From Soonwooa buanensis (GTDB lineage: Bacteria; Bacteroidota; Bacteroidia; Flavobacteriales; Weeksellaceae), in assembly GCF_900167905.1 (NCBI RefSeq), contig NZ_FUYZ01000002.1, positions 62,001 to 126,000 of the forward strand: a DNA stretch of 64,000 bases, given 5' to 3'. Shown here piece by piece: positions 7,029 to 15,414 of the stretch (position 1 is its first letter; each line of letters opens with the position of its first letter). The position numbers and the translations under genes were made by a program. The notes beneath the pieces were generated by a model. That model had not been told where the DNA came from. It worked only from the letters and a program-made list of their open reading frames with translations, and searched no databases.

Positions 7029-8066
7029 TTGAAAACTTACAAACAAAAGACTGATTTTCTTTATATTGGCGTTAAGCTACTTAAATGGTATCAAACCCAT
7101 AAACGTGACCTTCCTTGGCGCAAAAGTATAAATCCTTATAATATTTGGATTAGCGAAGTCGTGTTACAACAGACGCAAGTCAAACAAGGTATGCAACATT
7201 ATCTCAATTTTGTAGAGCGTTTTCCTGATGTTGATACGCTTGCAAATGCTGATGAAGAGGAGGTTTTATTGTACTGGAAAGGGCTTGGTTATTATTCTCG
7301 AGCGCTCAATCTTCATAAAGCTGCAAAGCAATTGGTTACAGATTACAATTCAGAATTCCCTGAAACATACGCCGAATTATTAAAACTAAAAGGTGTTGGC
7401 AAATATACTGCTGCGGCAATTGCAAGTATTTCGTTTCATGAGAAGGTTGCGGCGGTTGATGGTAATTTTTATCGTGTCTTGTCGAGGTTGTTTGCAGATG
7501 ATTTTGATATTTCTAACTCTCGAGCTTTTCAATATTTCTCAGAGTTGACAGAATTAATTATGCCCGAAACAGATGCAGGTTGTTTTAACCAAGCGATGAT
7601 GGATCTGGGTTCGGAAGTTTGCAAACCTAAAAATCCACTTTGCTCGGATTGTCCTTTGCAAGATGATTGTCGAGCTTTTGCTATCGGAAAAATCAATCAA
7701 TTCCCTGTTAAACTTAAAAAAACTAAAGTTGAAAATTTAGCTTTAAGTTATCAATTCATTTATCATGATGACCAGTTTTTAGTTAAACAACGTGACACGT
7801 CAGATATTTGGAAAAAGTTATTCGAGTATCCAAAGAATTTAGATTTTAATGATATTGATTTTATTGAAGAACATGAGAAAGTTATTCAACATAAGTTGAC
7901 CCATCGCAATTTGGAAATTTCGATTTCAAAAATTTTAATACCAAATAAATGCGATTTTGATAAAATAAAAACTGAAAATGATTTTTTAAGCTTTAGCTTT
8001 ACTGAAGCCGAACAAAAGTCTTTTCCAAAACCTCTGCACGATTATTATATTAAATATTTTTCATAA
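7029..8066 (+). CDS. mutY: A/G-specific adenine DNA glycosylase MutY
   Basis: 345 residues. The helix-hairpin-helix glycosylase domain contains the catalytic Glu43 in 'ISEVVLQQTQV', the hairpin 'LKGVGKYTAAAIASI' and the Asp in 'AAVDGNFYRVLSRL'. The [4Fe-4S] loop is complete: Cys198, Cys205, Cys208 and Cys214 with spacing C-x6-C-x2-C-x5-C. The C-terminal third is a NUDIX-like domain that recognises 8-oxoguanine. The protein removes adenine mispaired with 8-oxoG. The only usual start giving a full N-terminus is TTG at 7029; no ATG lies before the conserved 'LLKWY'. That TTG overlaps a possible -7 box (7024-7031), so the true start is uncertain. Confidence 0.92.
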   Translation: MKTYKQKTDFLYIGVKLLKWYQTHKRDLPWRKSINPYNIWISEVVLQQTQVKQGMQHYLNFVERFPDVDTLANADEEEVLLYWKGLGYYSRALNLHKAAKQLVTDYNSEFPETYAELLKLKGVGKYTAAAIASISFHEKVAAVDGNFYRVLSRLFADDFDISNSRAFQYFSELTELIMPETDAGCFNQAMMDLGSEVCKPKNPLCSDCPLQDDCRAFAIGKINQFPVKLKKTKVENLALSYQFIYHDDQFLVKQRDTSDIWKKLFEYPKNLDFNDIDFIEEHEKVIQHKLTHRNLEISISKILIPNKCDFDKIKTENDFLSFSFTEAEQKSFPKPLHDYYIKYFS

Positions 8067-8107
8067 CAAATTGAATTAAAAGAAAAACTTTACATATTTT
8101 TGCAAAA

Positions 8108-8260
8108 TTGGTTTTCGGGCTTAATAACCCGAAATTAAAAGGGAATCGAAGTGTAAGTCTTCAACTGTCCCCGCAACTGTAGATCGTATAAAGAGATTGC
8201 ATCAAGACCATTGTCGCCGACGAGAAGGGGTGTAATCAACGAAAGTCAGGAGACCTGCCA
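8108..8260 (+). ncRNA. Cobalamin (B12) riboswitch
   Basis: The leader of the receptor gene has the conserved B12-riboswitch elements in order: an outer stem starting GGTTTTCGGGC, the AAAAGGGAAT segment (about 8137-8145), CCCCGCAACTGT at 8169-8180, a variable arm, and the B12 box GTCAGGAGACCTGCC at 8245-8259. The coding start is at 8303. In this class adenosyl- or other cobalamin binding folds the leader so that the downstream transport gene is shut off. It should control the BtuB-like and BtuG-like genes together. Confidence 0.95.
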
Positions 8261-8302
8261 AATTTAACTTAACAAAAGGCTTTCGGGAGAAAAGTGATCA
8301 GT

Positions 8303-10120
8303 ATGAAGCGATTATTTTTTTATTTTAGTTTTATCTTTCCAATTTTTGGTTTTGCGCAAGAAGCTGTCATAGACACGGTTTATGTTGATCCGCAATTTCA
8401 AACTTCTCGAGTTTTTTCAAAAATTAAAGTCATAAAATCTGACGAAGTTCTCAGAAATGCCACTTCACTTTCAGATTTATTAAGTTTCCAAACGCCTATT
8501 TATATTAAAGAAAATGGTCGCGGAATGGTGTCTTCGCCTTCTTTTCGTGGGACAACAGCTCAGCAAACCGCTTTTGTCTGGAACGGAATTAACATTAATT
8601 CTCAGTTTTTAGGACAAGGCGATATCAATAATATTTCACTTTTGGGTTATGATAATATTTCTGTCAAATATGGTGGTGGAAGTGTTTTGTATGGCAGTGG
8701 CGCTATTGGTGGCTCTATTCACCTAAATAATTCGTTTGGATACAACAAGGGTTTCCAAGGACAATTGTTTTCGGAATATGCATCCTACGAAACGCTTAAT
8801 TCTTTGTTAAAATCTTCTTTTAGTAACGATAAATTCAGTTTTCAGTTTTCGCTTAGTCATAACCAAAGCAAAAACGATTATGAAGTTGAAAAGTATTACG
8901 TCAACCGAAATGGCGCATATGACAATACTGGCGTTAATTTAGGTTTTGCGTACAAAGCTGATGACAAAAACGAAATCTACTCGCAAAGTCAGATTTTTGA
9001 TGCTACACAAAATTACCCATTGTTGTCAGAATTTTCGACGCCAAGTAAGTATTTAAGTCGAACCTTTAGAAGTCTTGCAGGTTGGAATTTTAAAAATGAA
9101 AAGATTAAAAATGATTTTAAAATCGCTTATTTAACCGACGATTATCAATATTATTTAGATTCTAATATTCCGAATGCAAAAACTGGTGGAAGCATCAAAC
9201 AGTACTTGACGAAAAATGATTTTAAATATCAACTTAACGCATCATCTGAAATTAACTTTTTAGGTGAAATTGGGCAAGTTGAAGCCAAAGGTTTTAATAC
9301 TGGAATTAGCTCAATAAAGCGTGCGCAGGGTTCTGCTGGATTGTTATACCGGAATTTTTATTCTAAAAATTTTAGTTGGGAACTTGGTGCTAAAAAGGAA
9401 TATATCGAAAATGTAAAAAGCCCATTTTTGTTTTCTGCGGCAGGTAATTTCACGATTAATAATTTTTATAGTTTAAAATTGAGTGCCTCAAAGAATTTTC
9501 GCGCACCAACTTTTAACGATTTGTATTGGGAACCTGGCGGAAATAAAGATTTGAAACCAGAAAAATCTTATCAATTTGAGATTAGTCAAACTGTAAAATG
9601 GAAATTCTTGCAAGCAAGTCTATCACCTTATTATATGGATATCAAAGACATGATACGTTGGGTTCCTGGTGCGGGCGGGATATATCATGCGACTAATACC
9701 GCACATGTAAAATCTTATGGTGTGGAAGCGCAACTTGGCGCAGAGCAGAAGTTTGGAGATTTTGGCTATCGTGCGATGTTAGGATACGCTTACACCAATT
9801 CTGAAGACCAAGCATTGAAAAAACAGTTGGCTTTTGTTCCTTTTCATAAAGTGAATTTTGGCGCTGATTTTAGTTATAAAATTGTGACTTTACATCTGCA
9901 AACAATTTGGAATTCGAAGATATTTTCTGATACGCAATCAACTGATAAATTGGCGCTTGATCCTTTTTATGTCATTAATGTTGGTGCTGATGTCGATGTA
10001 ATAAAATCTTTAAAACTCGGTTTTAAAGTTAATAATCTGACATCGGAAGTCTATCGTACGGTTGTTGGTTATTATATGCCAAAACGCAATTATGCAATTA
10101 ACATGAATTTTAATTTCTAA
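8303..10120 (+). CDS. btuB: TonB-dependent cobalamin receptor, BtuB-like
   Basis: 605 residues. A signal peptide ends near 'FGFAQ' (residue 18), followed by a TonB-box-like segment 'DTVYVDP'. The plug domain spans about residues 30-145 ('LSDLLSFQTPIYIKENG', 'SPSFRGTTAQQTAFVWNG', 'VLYGSGAIGGSIHL'). The rest is a 22-strand type barrel with the final aromatic 'YAINMNFNF'. The size is that of BtuB rather than of the larger SusC proteins. The ATG at 8303 is preferred over a GTG at 8294. The riboswitch immediately upstream is the main reason to assign cobalamin as substrate. The next gene begins 11 bases after the stop and is a probable partner lipoprotein. Confidence 0.88.
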   Translation: MKRLFFYFSFIFPIFGFAQEAVIDTVYVDPQFQTSRVFSKIKVIKSDEVLRNATSLSDLLSFQTPIYIKENGRGMVSSPSFRGTTAQQTAFVWNGININSQFLGQGDINNISLLGYDNISVKYGGGSVLYGSGAIGGSIHLNNSFGYNKGFQGQLFSEYASYETLNSLLKSSFSNDKFSFQFSLSHNQSKNDYEVEKYYVNRNGAYDNTGVNLGFAYKADDKNEIYSQSQIFDATQNYPLLSEFSTPSKYLSRTFRSLAGWNFKNEKIKNDFKIAYLTDDYQYYLDSNIPNAKTGGSIKQYLTKNDFKYQLNASSEINFLGEIGQVEAKGFNTGISSIKRAQGSAGLLYRNFYSKNFSWELGAKKEYIENVKSPFLFSAAGNFTINNFYSLKLSASKNFRAPTFNDLYWEPGGNKDLKPEKSYQFEISQTVKWKFLQASLSPYYMDIKDMIRWVPGAGGIYHATNTAHVKSYGVEAQLGAEQKFGDFGYRAMLGYAYTNSEDQALKKQLAFVPFHKVNFGADFSYKIVTLHLQTIWNSKIFSDTQSTDKLALDPFYVINVGADVDVIKSLKLGFKVNNLTSEVYRTVVGYYMPKRNYAINMNFNF

Positions 10121-10131
10121 AAAAATATATT

Positions 10132-11160
10132 ATGAAAATCAAAAATTTAATTACTGGTCTTTTTGCTGTCAGTTTATTATTTGTGACAGCTTGTAAAGAT
10201 GATAATGACATTATCGTAGAGCATGGCGCTTATGAAAATGGTGTTTTAATCTCTGCTGAAGGTGCATTGAATAGCAATCAAGGTGAAGTGTCATTCATGA
10301 CATCGGATCTGTCAAAGTTTTCCGAGAATATTTATTCAGCCGTTAATGGACAAAAACTTGGAGATGTTTTACAAACAGTTGGCACCAAAGATGATAAAGC
10401 TTACTTGGTTGTTAATAATTCTAACAAAATTGAAGTTGTTAATCGTTATTCGTTTAAAAAATTAGCAACGATTTCTACTGAAGTTAATCAACCAAGAGAT
10501 ATCGCGTTTTCGGATAACTATATTTATGTTACCAACGATAAATATTTAGGAGATAAATATGTTGCTGTATACAACGCTTCGGATTTTAGCTTTATTAAAA
10601 AAATAAGCTTTAGCGATGCTGCACAAGATATAGCGGTAATTGGAGGAAAAGCATTTGTACAGAATGCGTCTTATGGATTCGGAAAAAATCTAAGTGTTAT
10701 TAATACAATGACTAATAATCTTGATACAACTGTGTCTGTGCCAAAAGGTGATATCCAAAAAACAATTGCTTATAACAATCGTGTGTATACAGTTACTTCG
10801 GACGGTGTCGATTCTTATATTTATACAATTGATGCAACGGCAGCAATCGCAAATACGCTTACTCTTACGGGCATTCCGTATGCAACTAATTTGGTAATCG
10901 ATAATGATAACTATTATTTTTCGTCAAACAACAAAGTTTACACAATGCCTTTGTCGAGCAATTCGCCTAAGTTGTTATTTGCTGCGTCAGAATCTCCGTA
11001 CGGAACTTTGTACGGTTTTAATGTAATTGATGGTAAGATATTTACTTCTAATGCTGGTGATTTTGCATCACCAAGTGAAATTACTGTCTATTCTATTACT
11101 GGAAGTAAATTGAAAACTTTCAACGGAGGAATTGGTGTTAGCGGTTTCTACAAGAACTAA
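10132..11160 (+). CDS. BtuG-like surface lipoprotein (beta-propeller, YncE/DUF5074 type)
   Basis: 342 residues. A lipoprotein signal ends with Cys at residue 21 ('FVTACKDDNDI'); the Lys-Asp-Asp directly after Cys matches the surface-export signal reported for Bacteroidetes lipoproteins. The mature protein is built of repeated blade-like units such as 'KLATISTEVNQPRDIAFSDN', 'FIKKISFSDAAQDIAVIGG' and 'YATNLVIDNDNYYFSSNN', typical of YncE/DUF5074 beta-propellers. In Bacteroides, BtuG is a propeller lipoprotein that binds cobalamin with very high affinity and caps BtuB. Position right after a riboswitch-controlled BtuB-like gene supports the same role here. Sequence identity to BtuG itself was not tested. 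Confidence 0.75.
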   Translation: MKIKNLITGLFAVSLLFVTACKDDNDIIVEHGAYENGVLISAEGALNSNQGEVSFMTSDLSKFSENIYSAVNGQKLGDVLQTVGTKDDKAYLVVNNSNKIEVVNRYSFKKLATISTEVNQPRDIAFSDNYIYVTNDKYLGDKYVAVYNASDFSFIKKISFSDAAQDIAVIGGKAFVQNASYGFGKNLSVINTMTNNLDTTVSVPKGDIQKTIAYNNRVYTVTSDGVDSYIYTIDATAAIANTLTLTGIPYATNLVIDNDNYYFSSNNKVYTMPLSSNSPKLLFAASESPYGTLYGFNVIDGKIFTSNAGDFASPSEITVYSITGSKLKTFNGGIGVSGFYKN

Positions 11161-11190
11161 AATTTAGTTTTAAAAAAAAATATTTAATAA

Positions 11191-11220
11191 CGGCAACTTT
11201 TCGGAGTTGTCGTTTTTTTT
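11191..11220 (+). terminator. Intrinsic terminator of the btuB unit
   Basis: CGGCAACT and AGTTGTCG arms (one G-U pair) with a TTTCGG-type loop, followed by at least eight Ts; 30 bases after the stop at 11160. Confidence 0.85.
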
Positions 11221-11276
11221 TGGATTAAATTTTAGAAGCATAGATTTTGCTATTCTTTAAAGCGAGAAATTTGGAG

Positions 11277-11284
11277 TATTTTTG
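11277..11284 (+). promoter_or_regulatory. -7 promoter box of ndh (TATTTTTG)
   Basis: TAnnTTTG match 16 bases upstream of the ATG at 11301. A TTTG lies at 11246-11249, somewhat too far away for a standard -33 box. Confidence 0.5.
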
Positions 11285-11300
11285 TATAAATTTTTAAACG

Positions 11301-12563
11301 ATGATTAGGGAGAAAATTGTAATAATAGGAGGTGGATTTGCTGGTTTGCAATTGGCAAAACAACTGAATGCAGATAGTAACAAAAAAGTAATTTTGATAG
11401 ATAAGGTTAACCATCACATGTTTCAACCACTGTTTTATCAAGTTGCTAGTGGTCGTATCGAACCTTCTAATATTTCGTTTCCTTTCAGAAAAATCTTTCA
11501 ACGTTCTCGGAATATTCAGTTTAGGATGACCGAAGTGCAGCAAATTGACACTGCCGAAAATCGTGTAATTTGTGAAGAAGGCACTTTTTCCTATGATAAA
11601 TTAATAATCGCAACAGGTTGCAAAACCAACTTTTTCGGAAATTCCAAAATGGAAAATTTAACATTTGGAATGAAAAATACGCAGGAAGCCATCAGTATCA
11701 GAAATCATATTTTGATGACTTTCGAAAAATTAATTATCGAAAAATCTAGAAGTGATGACGGTAACTGGAATATCGTTATCGTCGGAAGTGGTGCAACTGG
11801 CGTAGAGTTGGCAGGTGCATTTGCAGAGATGAAAAACGAAATTCTTCCTCGCGATTATCCGCACATGAGTTTTGATCATCTCAAAATCATTTTGATTAGC
11901 TCTGGCGAAAAGCCTTTGGAAGCGATGAGTGTTGAATCTCAGAATAAAGCTGAAGAATATCTTGTCAAACTTGGCGTTACGTTTATGAAAAACGAACGTG
12001 TAACTGACTACGATGGCGAAACGGTTTTCATGCAAAGTGGAAAAACGATTCCTTGTAATAATGTGATTTGGGCGGCTGGTGTAACGGGTAATGTTATTGG
12101 AGATTTTGATAAAGAAAATTTAGTCAGAAATCGATATAAAGTTGATCGATACAATCGTGTTATTGGTTTTGATAATATTTTTGCGATTGGTGACATCGCT
12201 TATATGGAAACACCAAAATATCCACAAGGTCATCCGCAAGTTGCTAATGTTGCAATTAATCAAGGGAAAAATCTAGGAAAAAATCTTCGTCGATCGTCGT
12301 CTAGTCAATGGACGGAGTTTGAATATGTGGATCGCGGATCGATGGCAACAATTGGTAAACACCGTGCAGTTGTTGATCTTCCTGATCTTAAATTTCAAGG
12401 TTTTCTTGCTTGGTATTTCTGGATGTTTCTACATTTGATGCTTATTTTGAGCGTGAGAAACAAAATAGCGATTTTCTTTAATTGGATGTGGAGTTACTTT
12501 AATAAAGATTCTTCGCTTCGTTTGATCATCGTTTCTACCAAGAAAAATAATACAGAACAATAA
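11301..12563 (+). CDS. ndh: Type II NADH dehydrogenase (NDH-2)
   Basis: 420 residues. Two Rossmann nucleotide-binding motifs are visible: FAD at '[17 protein letters not shown]' (about 6-22) and NADH at '[17 protein letters not shown]' (about 155-171). The FAD-closing motif is '[13 protein letters not shown]' near 300. The C-terminus has an aromatic hydrophobic stretch '[16 protein letters not shown]' followed by basic residues, which is the membrane-anchoring end of this family. The enzyme passes electrons from NADH to menaquinone at the inner face of the cytoplasmic membrane without pumping protons. trmD starts one base after its stop codon, so both are on one message. Confidence 0.9.
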   Translation: MIREKIVIIGGGFAGLQLAKQLNADSNKKVILIDKVNHHMFQPLFYQVASGRIEPSNISFPFRKIFQRSRNIQFRMTEVQQIDTAENRVICEEGTFSYDKLIIATGCKTNFFGNSKMENLTFGMKNTQEAISIRNHILMTFEKLIIEKSRSDDGNWNIVIVGSGATGVELAGAFAEMKNEILPRDYPHMSFDHLKIILISSGEKPLEAMSVESQNKAEEYLVKLGVTFMKNERVTDYDGETVFMQSGKTIPCNNVIWAAGVTGNVIGDFDKENLVRNRYKVDRYNRVIGFDNIFAIGDIAYMETPKYPQGHPQVANVAINQGKNLGKNLRRSSSSQWTEFEYVDRGSMATIGKHRAVVDLPDLKFQGFLAWYFWMFLHLMLILSVRNKIAIFFNWMWSYFNKDSSLRLIIVSTKKNNTEQ

Positions 12564-12564
12564 T

Positions 12565-13245
12565 ATGAGAATTGATATAATAAGTGTGTTGCCAGATTTG
12601 ATGCGTAGTCCTTTCGAAACTTCAATTTTGAAACGCGCTATGGAAAAAGGTTTGGCTGAGGTTCACTTTCATAATGTTAGAGATTTTGCAACCAACAAAC
12701 ATCGTCAGATCGATGATGCACCTTATGGCGGTGGAGCTGGTATGGTGATGATGGTTGAACCTTTGGATTTATGTATTTCTAAATTAAAATCTGAACGTCA
12801 CTATGACGAAATTATCTATATGACGCCTGATGGCGAAACGCTAAATCAAAGAATTGCGAATAAACTTTCTACGGTTGAGAATTTAATTTTCTTGTGTGGT
12901 CATTACAAAGGCATCGATCAACGCGTTCGAGATTTACATATTACTAAAGAAATTTCTATCGGTGATTATGTTTTGACAGGCGGTGAATTGGCGGCTTGTG
13001 TCTTGGCGGATTCTATCATTAGATTGTTGCCTGGTGTTCTTAATGACGAACAAAGTGCGTTGACAGACAGTTTTCAGGATGACTTGTTATCTTATCCAAT
13101 CTACACGCGTCCAGATGTGTACAAAGGTCTAGAAGTGCCAAAAGTTCTGTTAAGCGGAAACTTCCAAGCGATTGAAGATTGGCAACATGATGAGGCTATT
13201 AGGATTACAACAGAACGTCGTCCCGATTTATTCGAAAAAAAGTAA
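12565..13245 (+). CDS. trmD: tRNA (guanine-37 N1)-methyltransferase
   Basis: 226 residues of the SPOUT trefoil-knot family. The start '[13 protein letters not shown]', '[14 protein letters not shown]', '[12 protein letters not shown]' and '[16 protein letters not shown]' are all diagnostic; the last two form the knot and S-adenosylmethionine site. It methylates G37 next to the anticodon, preventing +1 frameshifts. In many bacteria trmD sits with rpsP/rimM/rplS; here it is instead coupled to ndh, an arrangement I recall from flavobacteria. The length is normal. Confidence 0.96.
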   Translation: MRIDIISVLPDLMRSPFETSILKRAMEKGLAEVHFHNVRDFATNKHRQIDDAPYGGGAGMVMMVEPLDLCISKLKSERHYDEIIYMTPDGETLNQRIANKLSTVENLIFLCGHYKGIDQRVRDLHITKEISIGDYVLTGGELAACVLADSIIRLLPGVLNDEQSALTDSFQDDLLSYPIYTRPDVYKGLEVPKVLLSGNFQAIEDWQHDEAIRITTERRPDLFEKK

Positions 13246-13591
13246 AATTTTTATTTTTCAACGATACTGTGTTTTATTTGTATATATTATATGTGAAATA
13301 AATATTTATTTTGTGTTAATTGATAAATTATTAATAGTATATTTTTAATTATTTGTATATTTACACGGAAGTTAATTAATAATATTTAATTATTGTGATT
13401 TTATTCGCAAAGTTAGTTGAGTTGTTTTTTTAAGATAACTCACTTTTTTTTGTGAAAAATTTGAAGAATATTCGATGCTTAAGTTTAATTTTAATATTCT
13501 TTAAACATGATTTTTATTATAAAAGTATAGATAATTGATTAATATAGATTAATTTCGTAAAGTTTCAACCGTTTTGTAAAAATTAATAATA
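13246..13591. other. 346-base AT-rich intergenic leader of the Lrp gene
   Basis: No open frame of note. A hairpin with GAGTTGT/ATAACTC arms lies at about 13419-13441 and is followed by a run of eight Ts (13444-13451); it could be a late terminator for ndh-trmD or the end of a small transcript. The rest is almost only A and T, with no TAnnTTTG box that I can place with confidence before the ATG at 13592. Confidence 0.4.
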
Positions 13592-14062
13592 ATGAAAAGT
13601 GCTACACACTATGGTTATCAACTCGACAGCGTTGATAAGGAGATCATCTACATGCTTATGGATAATGCAAAAACATCCTTAGCGCAGATCTCAAAAAATG
13701 TTGGTATTTCTACCACTGCGGTACATCAGCGTATCAAAAAACTAGAGCAAGCTGGTGTTATCGAAAATTCAATTTCATTCCTTAATCCTCGTAAAGTCGG
13801 CTACAAAGTCGTATCGTACATTGGTGTTTATTTAGAAAAGCCAAGTCATTACAAGGATGCTGTGGATGCCTTCAAACAGATTAACGAAATCATCGAAGCG
13901 CATTACACAACAGGTAATTACACAGTTTTCTTAAAAGTGCTTTGTAGAGATAATGATCATTTGATGGACATTATCAACCAAATCCAAAGTTTGAAAGGGG
14001 TTACAAGAACCGAAACTTTCATCTCTCTGGAGCAAAGTATTAATCGTCAACTTAAAGTTTGA
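13592..14062 (+). CDS. Lrp/AsnC-family transcriptional regulator
   Basis: 156 residues. The N-terminal winged helix-turn-helix is at about 12-60 ('QLDSVDKEIIYMLMDNAKTS', 'SKNVGISTTAVHQRIKKLE') and the C-terminal RAM/effector domain at about 75-150 ('YKVVSYIGVYLEK', 'IIEAHYTTGNYTVFLKVLCR'). Family members form octamers and respond to amino acids or similar small ligands. It is monocistronic, with a 346-base leader and a strong terminator. The neighbours do not reveal its target; autoregulation is common in the family. Confidence 0.93.
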   Translation: MKSATHYGYQLDSVDKEIIYMLMDNAKTSLAQISKNVGISTTAVHQRIKKLEQAGVIENSISFLNPRKVGYKVVSYIGVYLEKPSHYKDAVDAFKQINEIIEAHYTTGNYTVFLKVLCRDNDHLMDIINQIQSLKGVTRTETFISLEQSINRQLKV

Positions 14063-14083
14063 TCGATACTTAATAAGATTTTA

Positions 14084-14110
14084 AGAGCGCACAAGTGGCG
14101 CTCTTTTTTT
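14084..14110 (+). terminator. Intrinsic terminator of the Lrp gene
   Basis: AGAGCGC (14084-14090) and GCGCTCT (14098-14104) arms, 7-base loop, then seven Ts. The T-run runs directly into the -7 box of deoC. Confidence 0.88.
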
Positions 14111-14117
14111 ATCTTTG
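14110..14117 (+). promoter_or_regulatory. -7 promoter box of deoC (TATCTTTG)
   Basis: Exact TAnnTTTG match sharing its first T with the terminator T-run; 19 bases before the ATG at 14137. Confidence 0.6.
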
Positions 14118-14136
14118 TACTATTAAATTTTCAACT

Positions 14137-14880
14137 ATGGATATTAAAAAATATTTAGATTCAACATATCTTAAAACGCCTGCTCAGTCAGGATTAACAG
14201 AAGAAGAAACGATTAAAATCGTTAAAGAATTAACCGACGAGGCAATCGATAATCAACTTTTCGCTGTGATGATTCGTCCTGATTATGTTTCGGAAATCCG
14301 AAATTATATTGACGCTAAAAAAGCAAATGTAGTTTTAGGAACTGTCATTGGTTTCCATGAAGGCTCGGCTTCTATTGATGAAAAGTTGGCAGAAGCTGAG
14401 AAAGCGATTAAGGATGGCGCTAACGAGTTAGATTTCGTGATTAATTATGAAGCTTTCAAAAGGGGAGAAACAGATTTAGTAAAAAGTGAATTTATTAAAT
14501 GTACAAAACTTGCTTTAGATAACGAAAAAGTTGCAAAATGGATTATCGAAATCGCTGCTTTAACCGATGAACAAATTGCTGATATTACTGCTAAAATTTG
14601 GACTTGGTCACAAGAGAATTTTTCGGAGAAGGATTTCAAGAATATCTTTGTTAAATCATCAACTGGATTTTATCAAACTGAAGGAGGTAAGCCAAATGGA
14701 GCAACTTTTGAAGGAATCAAAATTATGTTAGATAATGCTGGTGAACTTCCTGTAAAAGCTGCAGGCGGCGTTAGATCGCACGATGACGCTGTTAAGATGA
14801 TTGATCTTGGCGTTAAAAGAATCGGGACTTCTTCAGCTTTAGCGTTAACAAAAGACGAAAATACTTCAGGTTCTTATTAG
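14137..14880 (+). CDS. deoC: Deoxyribose-phosphate aldolase
   Basis: 247 residues of the class I aldolase TIM barrel. Both active-site lysines are visible: the Schiff-base Lys in 'FVKSSTGFY' and the second Lys in 'PVKAAGGVRSHDDA'. 'ANELDFVINYEAF' carries the conserved Asp. The enzyme splits 2-deoxyribose-5-phosphate into glyceraldehyde-3-phosphate and acetaldehyde in deoxynucleoside breakdown. The ATG at 14137 is chosen over an upstream start at 14095, which would lie inside the preceding terminator and before the -7 box. Confidence 0.94.
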   Translation: MDIKKYLDSTYLKTPAQSGLTEEETIKIVKELTDEAIDNQLFAVMIRPDYVSEIRNYIDAKKANVVLGTVIGFHEGSASIDEKLAEAEKAIKDGANELDFVINYEAFKRGETDLVKSEFIKCTKLALDNEKVAKWIIEIAALTDEQIADITAKIWTWSQENFSEKDFKNIFVKSSTGFYQTEGGKPNGATFEGIKIMLDNAGELPVKAAGGVRSHDDAVKMIDLGVKRIGTSSALALTKDENTSGSY

Positions 14881-14894
14881 TAGATATAAAAGCA

Positions 14895-14927
14895 TAAAAA
14901 AGCCTCAACGATTGTTGAGGCTTTTGT
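14895..14927. terminator. Bidirectional terminator between deoC and the T9SS-domain gene
   Basis: AGCCTCAAC (14901-14909) and GTTGAGGCT (14914-14922) arms with a 4-base loop, A-run before and T-run after, between two convergent genes. Confidence 0.85.
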
Positions 14928-14944
14928 TTTATCTAGAGTTTTAA

Positions 14945-15307
14945 TTATTGTTTAATAATTTGTGTAACTCTTTGTGTATTGTCGTCTAATAAATAACGCA
15001 TTAGATATTTACCAGGACGAAGTTTGTCTAGTCTTATTTCGGCAGCGTTCATGTTAACGCTATATTCCAAAACTTGTACACCAAGAATAGAATAGAAAGT
15101 CACAGATTTTATTTTAGCTTCATTGTCTTTTGCTTTTACAATGATAAAATCCTTCGCAGGGTTAGGGTATGCCACCAAAACACCGTCATCACTCTTGCTA
15201 ATTCCGGAGTTGATGCTATAATTAGCTTTACTAACTTGTGCATTAATCTTAGTAGAAAATGCAAAGGAAAAGCCGATAAACAATATAAATAGTAAAAATT
15301 TCTTCAT
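14945..15307 (-). CDS. Lone T9SS type A sorting domain with signal peptide
   Basis: 120 residues. Residues 1-23 are a Sec signal peptide ending 'KINAQ'. About 20 residues of linker follow ('VSKANYSINSGISKSDDG'), and then from residue 43 the whole remainder is a type A sorting domain: 'VAYPNPAKDFIIVKAK', 'IKSVTFYSILGVQVLEY', 'LRPGKYLMRYLLDD', ending 'RVTQIIKQ'. Such domains normally sit at the C-terminus of large secreted proteins and are cleaved by PorU. Here there is practically no cargo. It has its own -7 box and terminator, so it is not simply a fragment of a neighbouring gene. It could be a remnant of a larger gene or a small secreted factor. Confidence 0.85.
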   Translation of the reverse strand: MKKFLLFILFIGFSFAFSTKINAQVSKANYSINSGISKSDDGVLVAYPNPAKDFIIVKAKDNEAKIKSVTFYSILGVQVLEYSVNMNAAEIRLDKLRPGKYLMRYLLDDNTQRVTQIIKQ

Positions 15308-15336
15308 TTAAATAAACTTTTTTGAAAGTCTAAACA

Positions 15337-15344
15337 CAAATGTA
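15337..15344 (-). promoter_or_regulatory. -7 promoter box of the T9SS-domain gene (TACATTTG)
   Basis: Minus-strand TAnnTTTG match 29 bases upstream of the start codon at 15307. Confidence 0.5.
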
Positions 15345-15389
15345 TTTAATTCATTTCAATTATACAATAATTATTCCACAATTGTGATG

Positions 15390-15397
15390 TAAATTTG
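15390..15397 (+). promoter_or_regulatory. -7 promoter box of hemB (TAAATTTG)
   Basis: TAnnTTTG match 17 bases upstream of the hemB ATG at 15415. Confidence 0.55.
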
Positions 15398-15414
15398 CAG
15401 TAAAATTTTTACTG

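Noticed and set aside
14095-14136. Upstream start for deoC adding 14 residues
   Set aside because: The extension lies within the preceding terminator and the -7 box, and the conserved protein begins at 14137.
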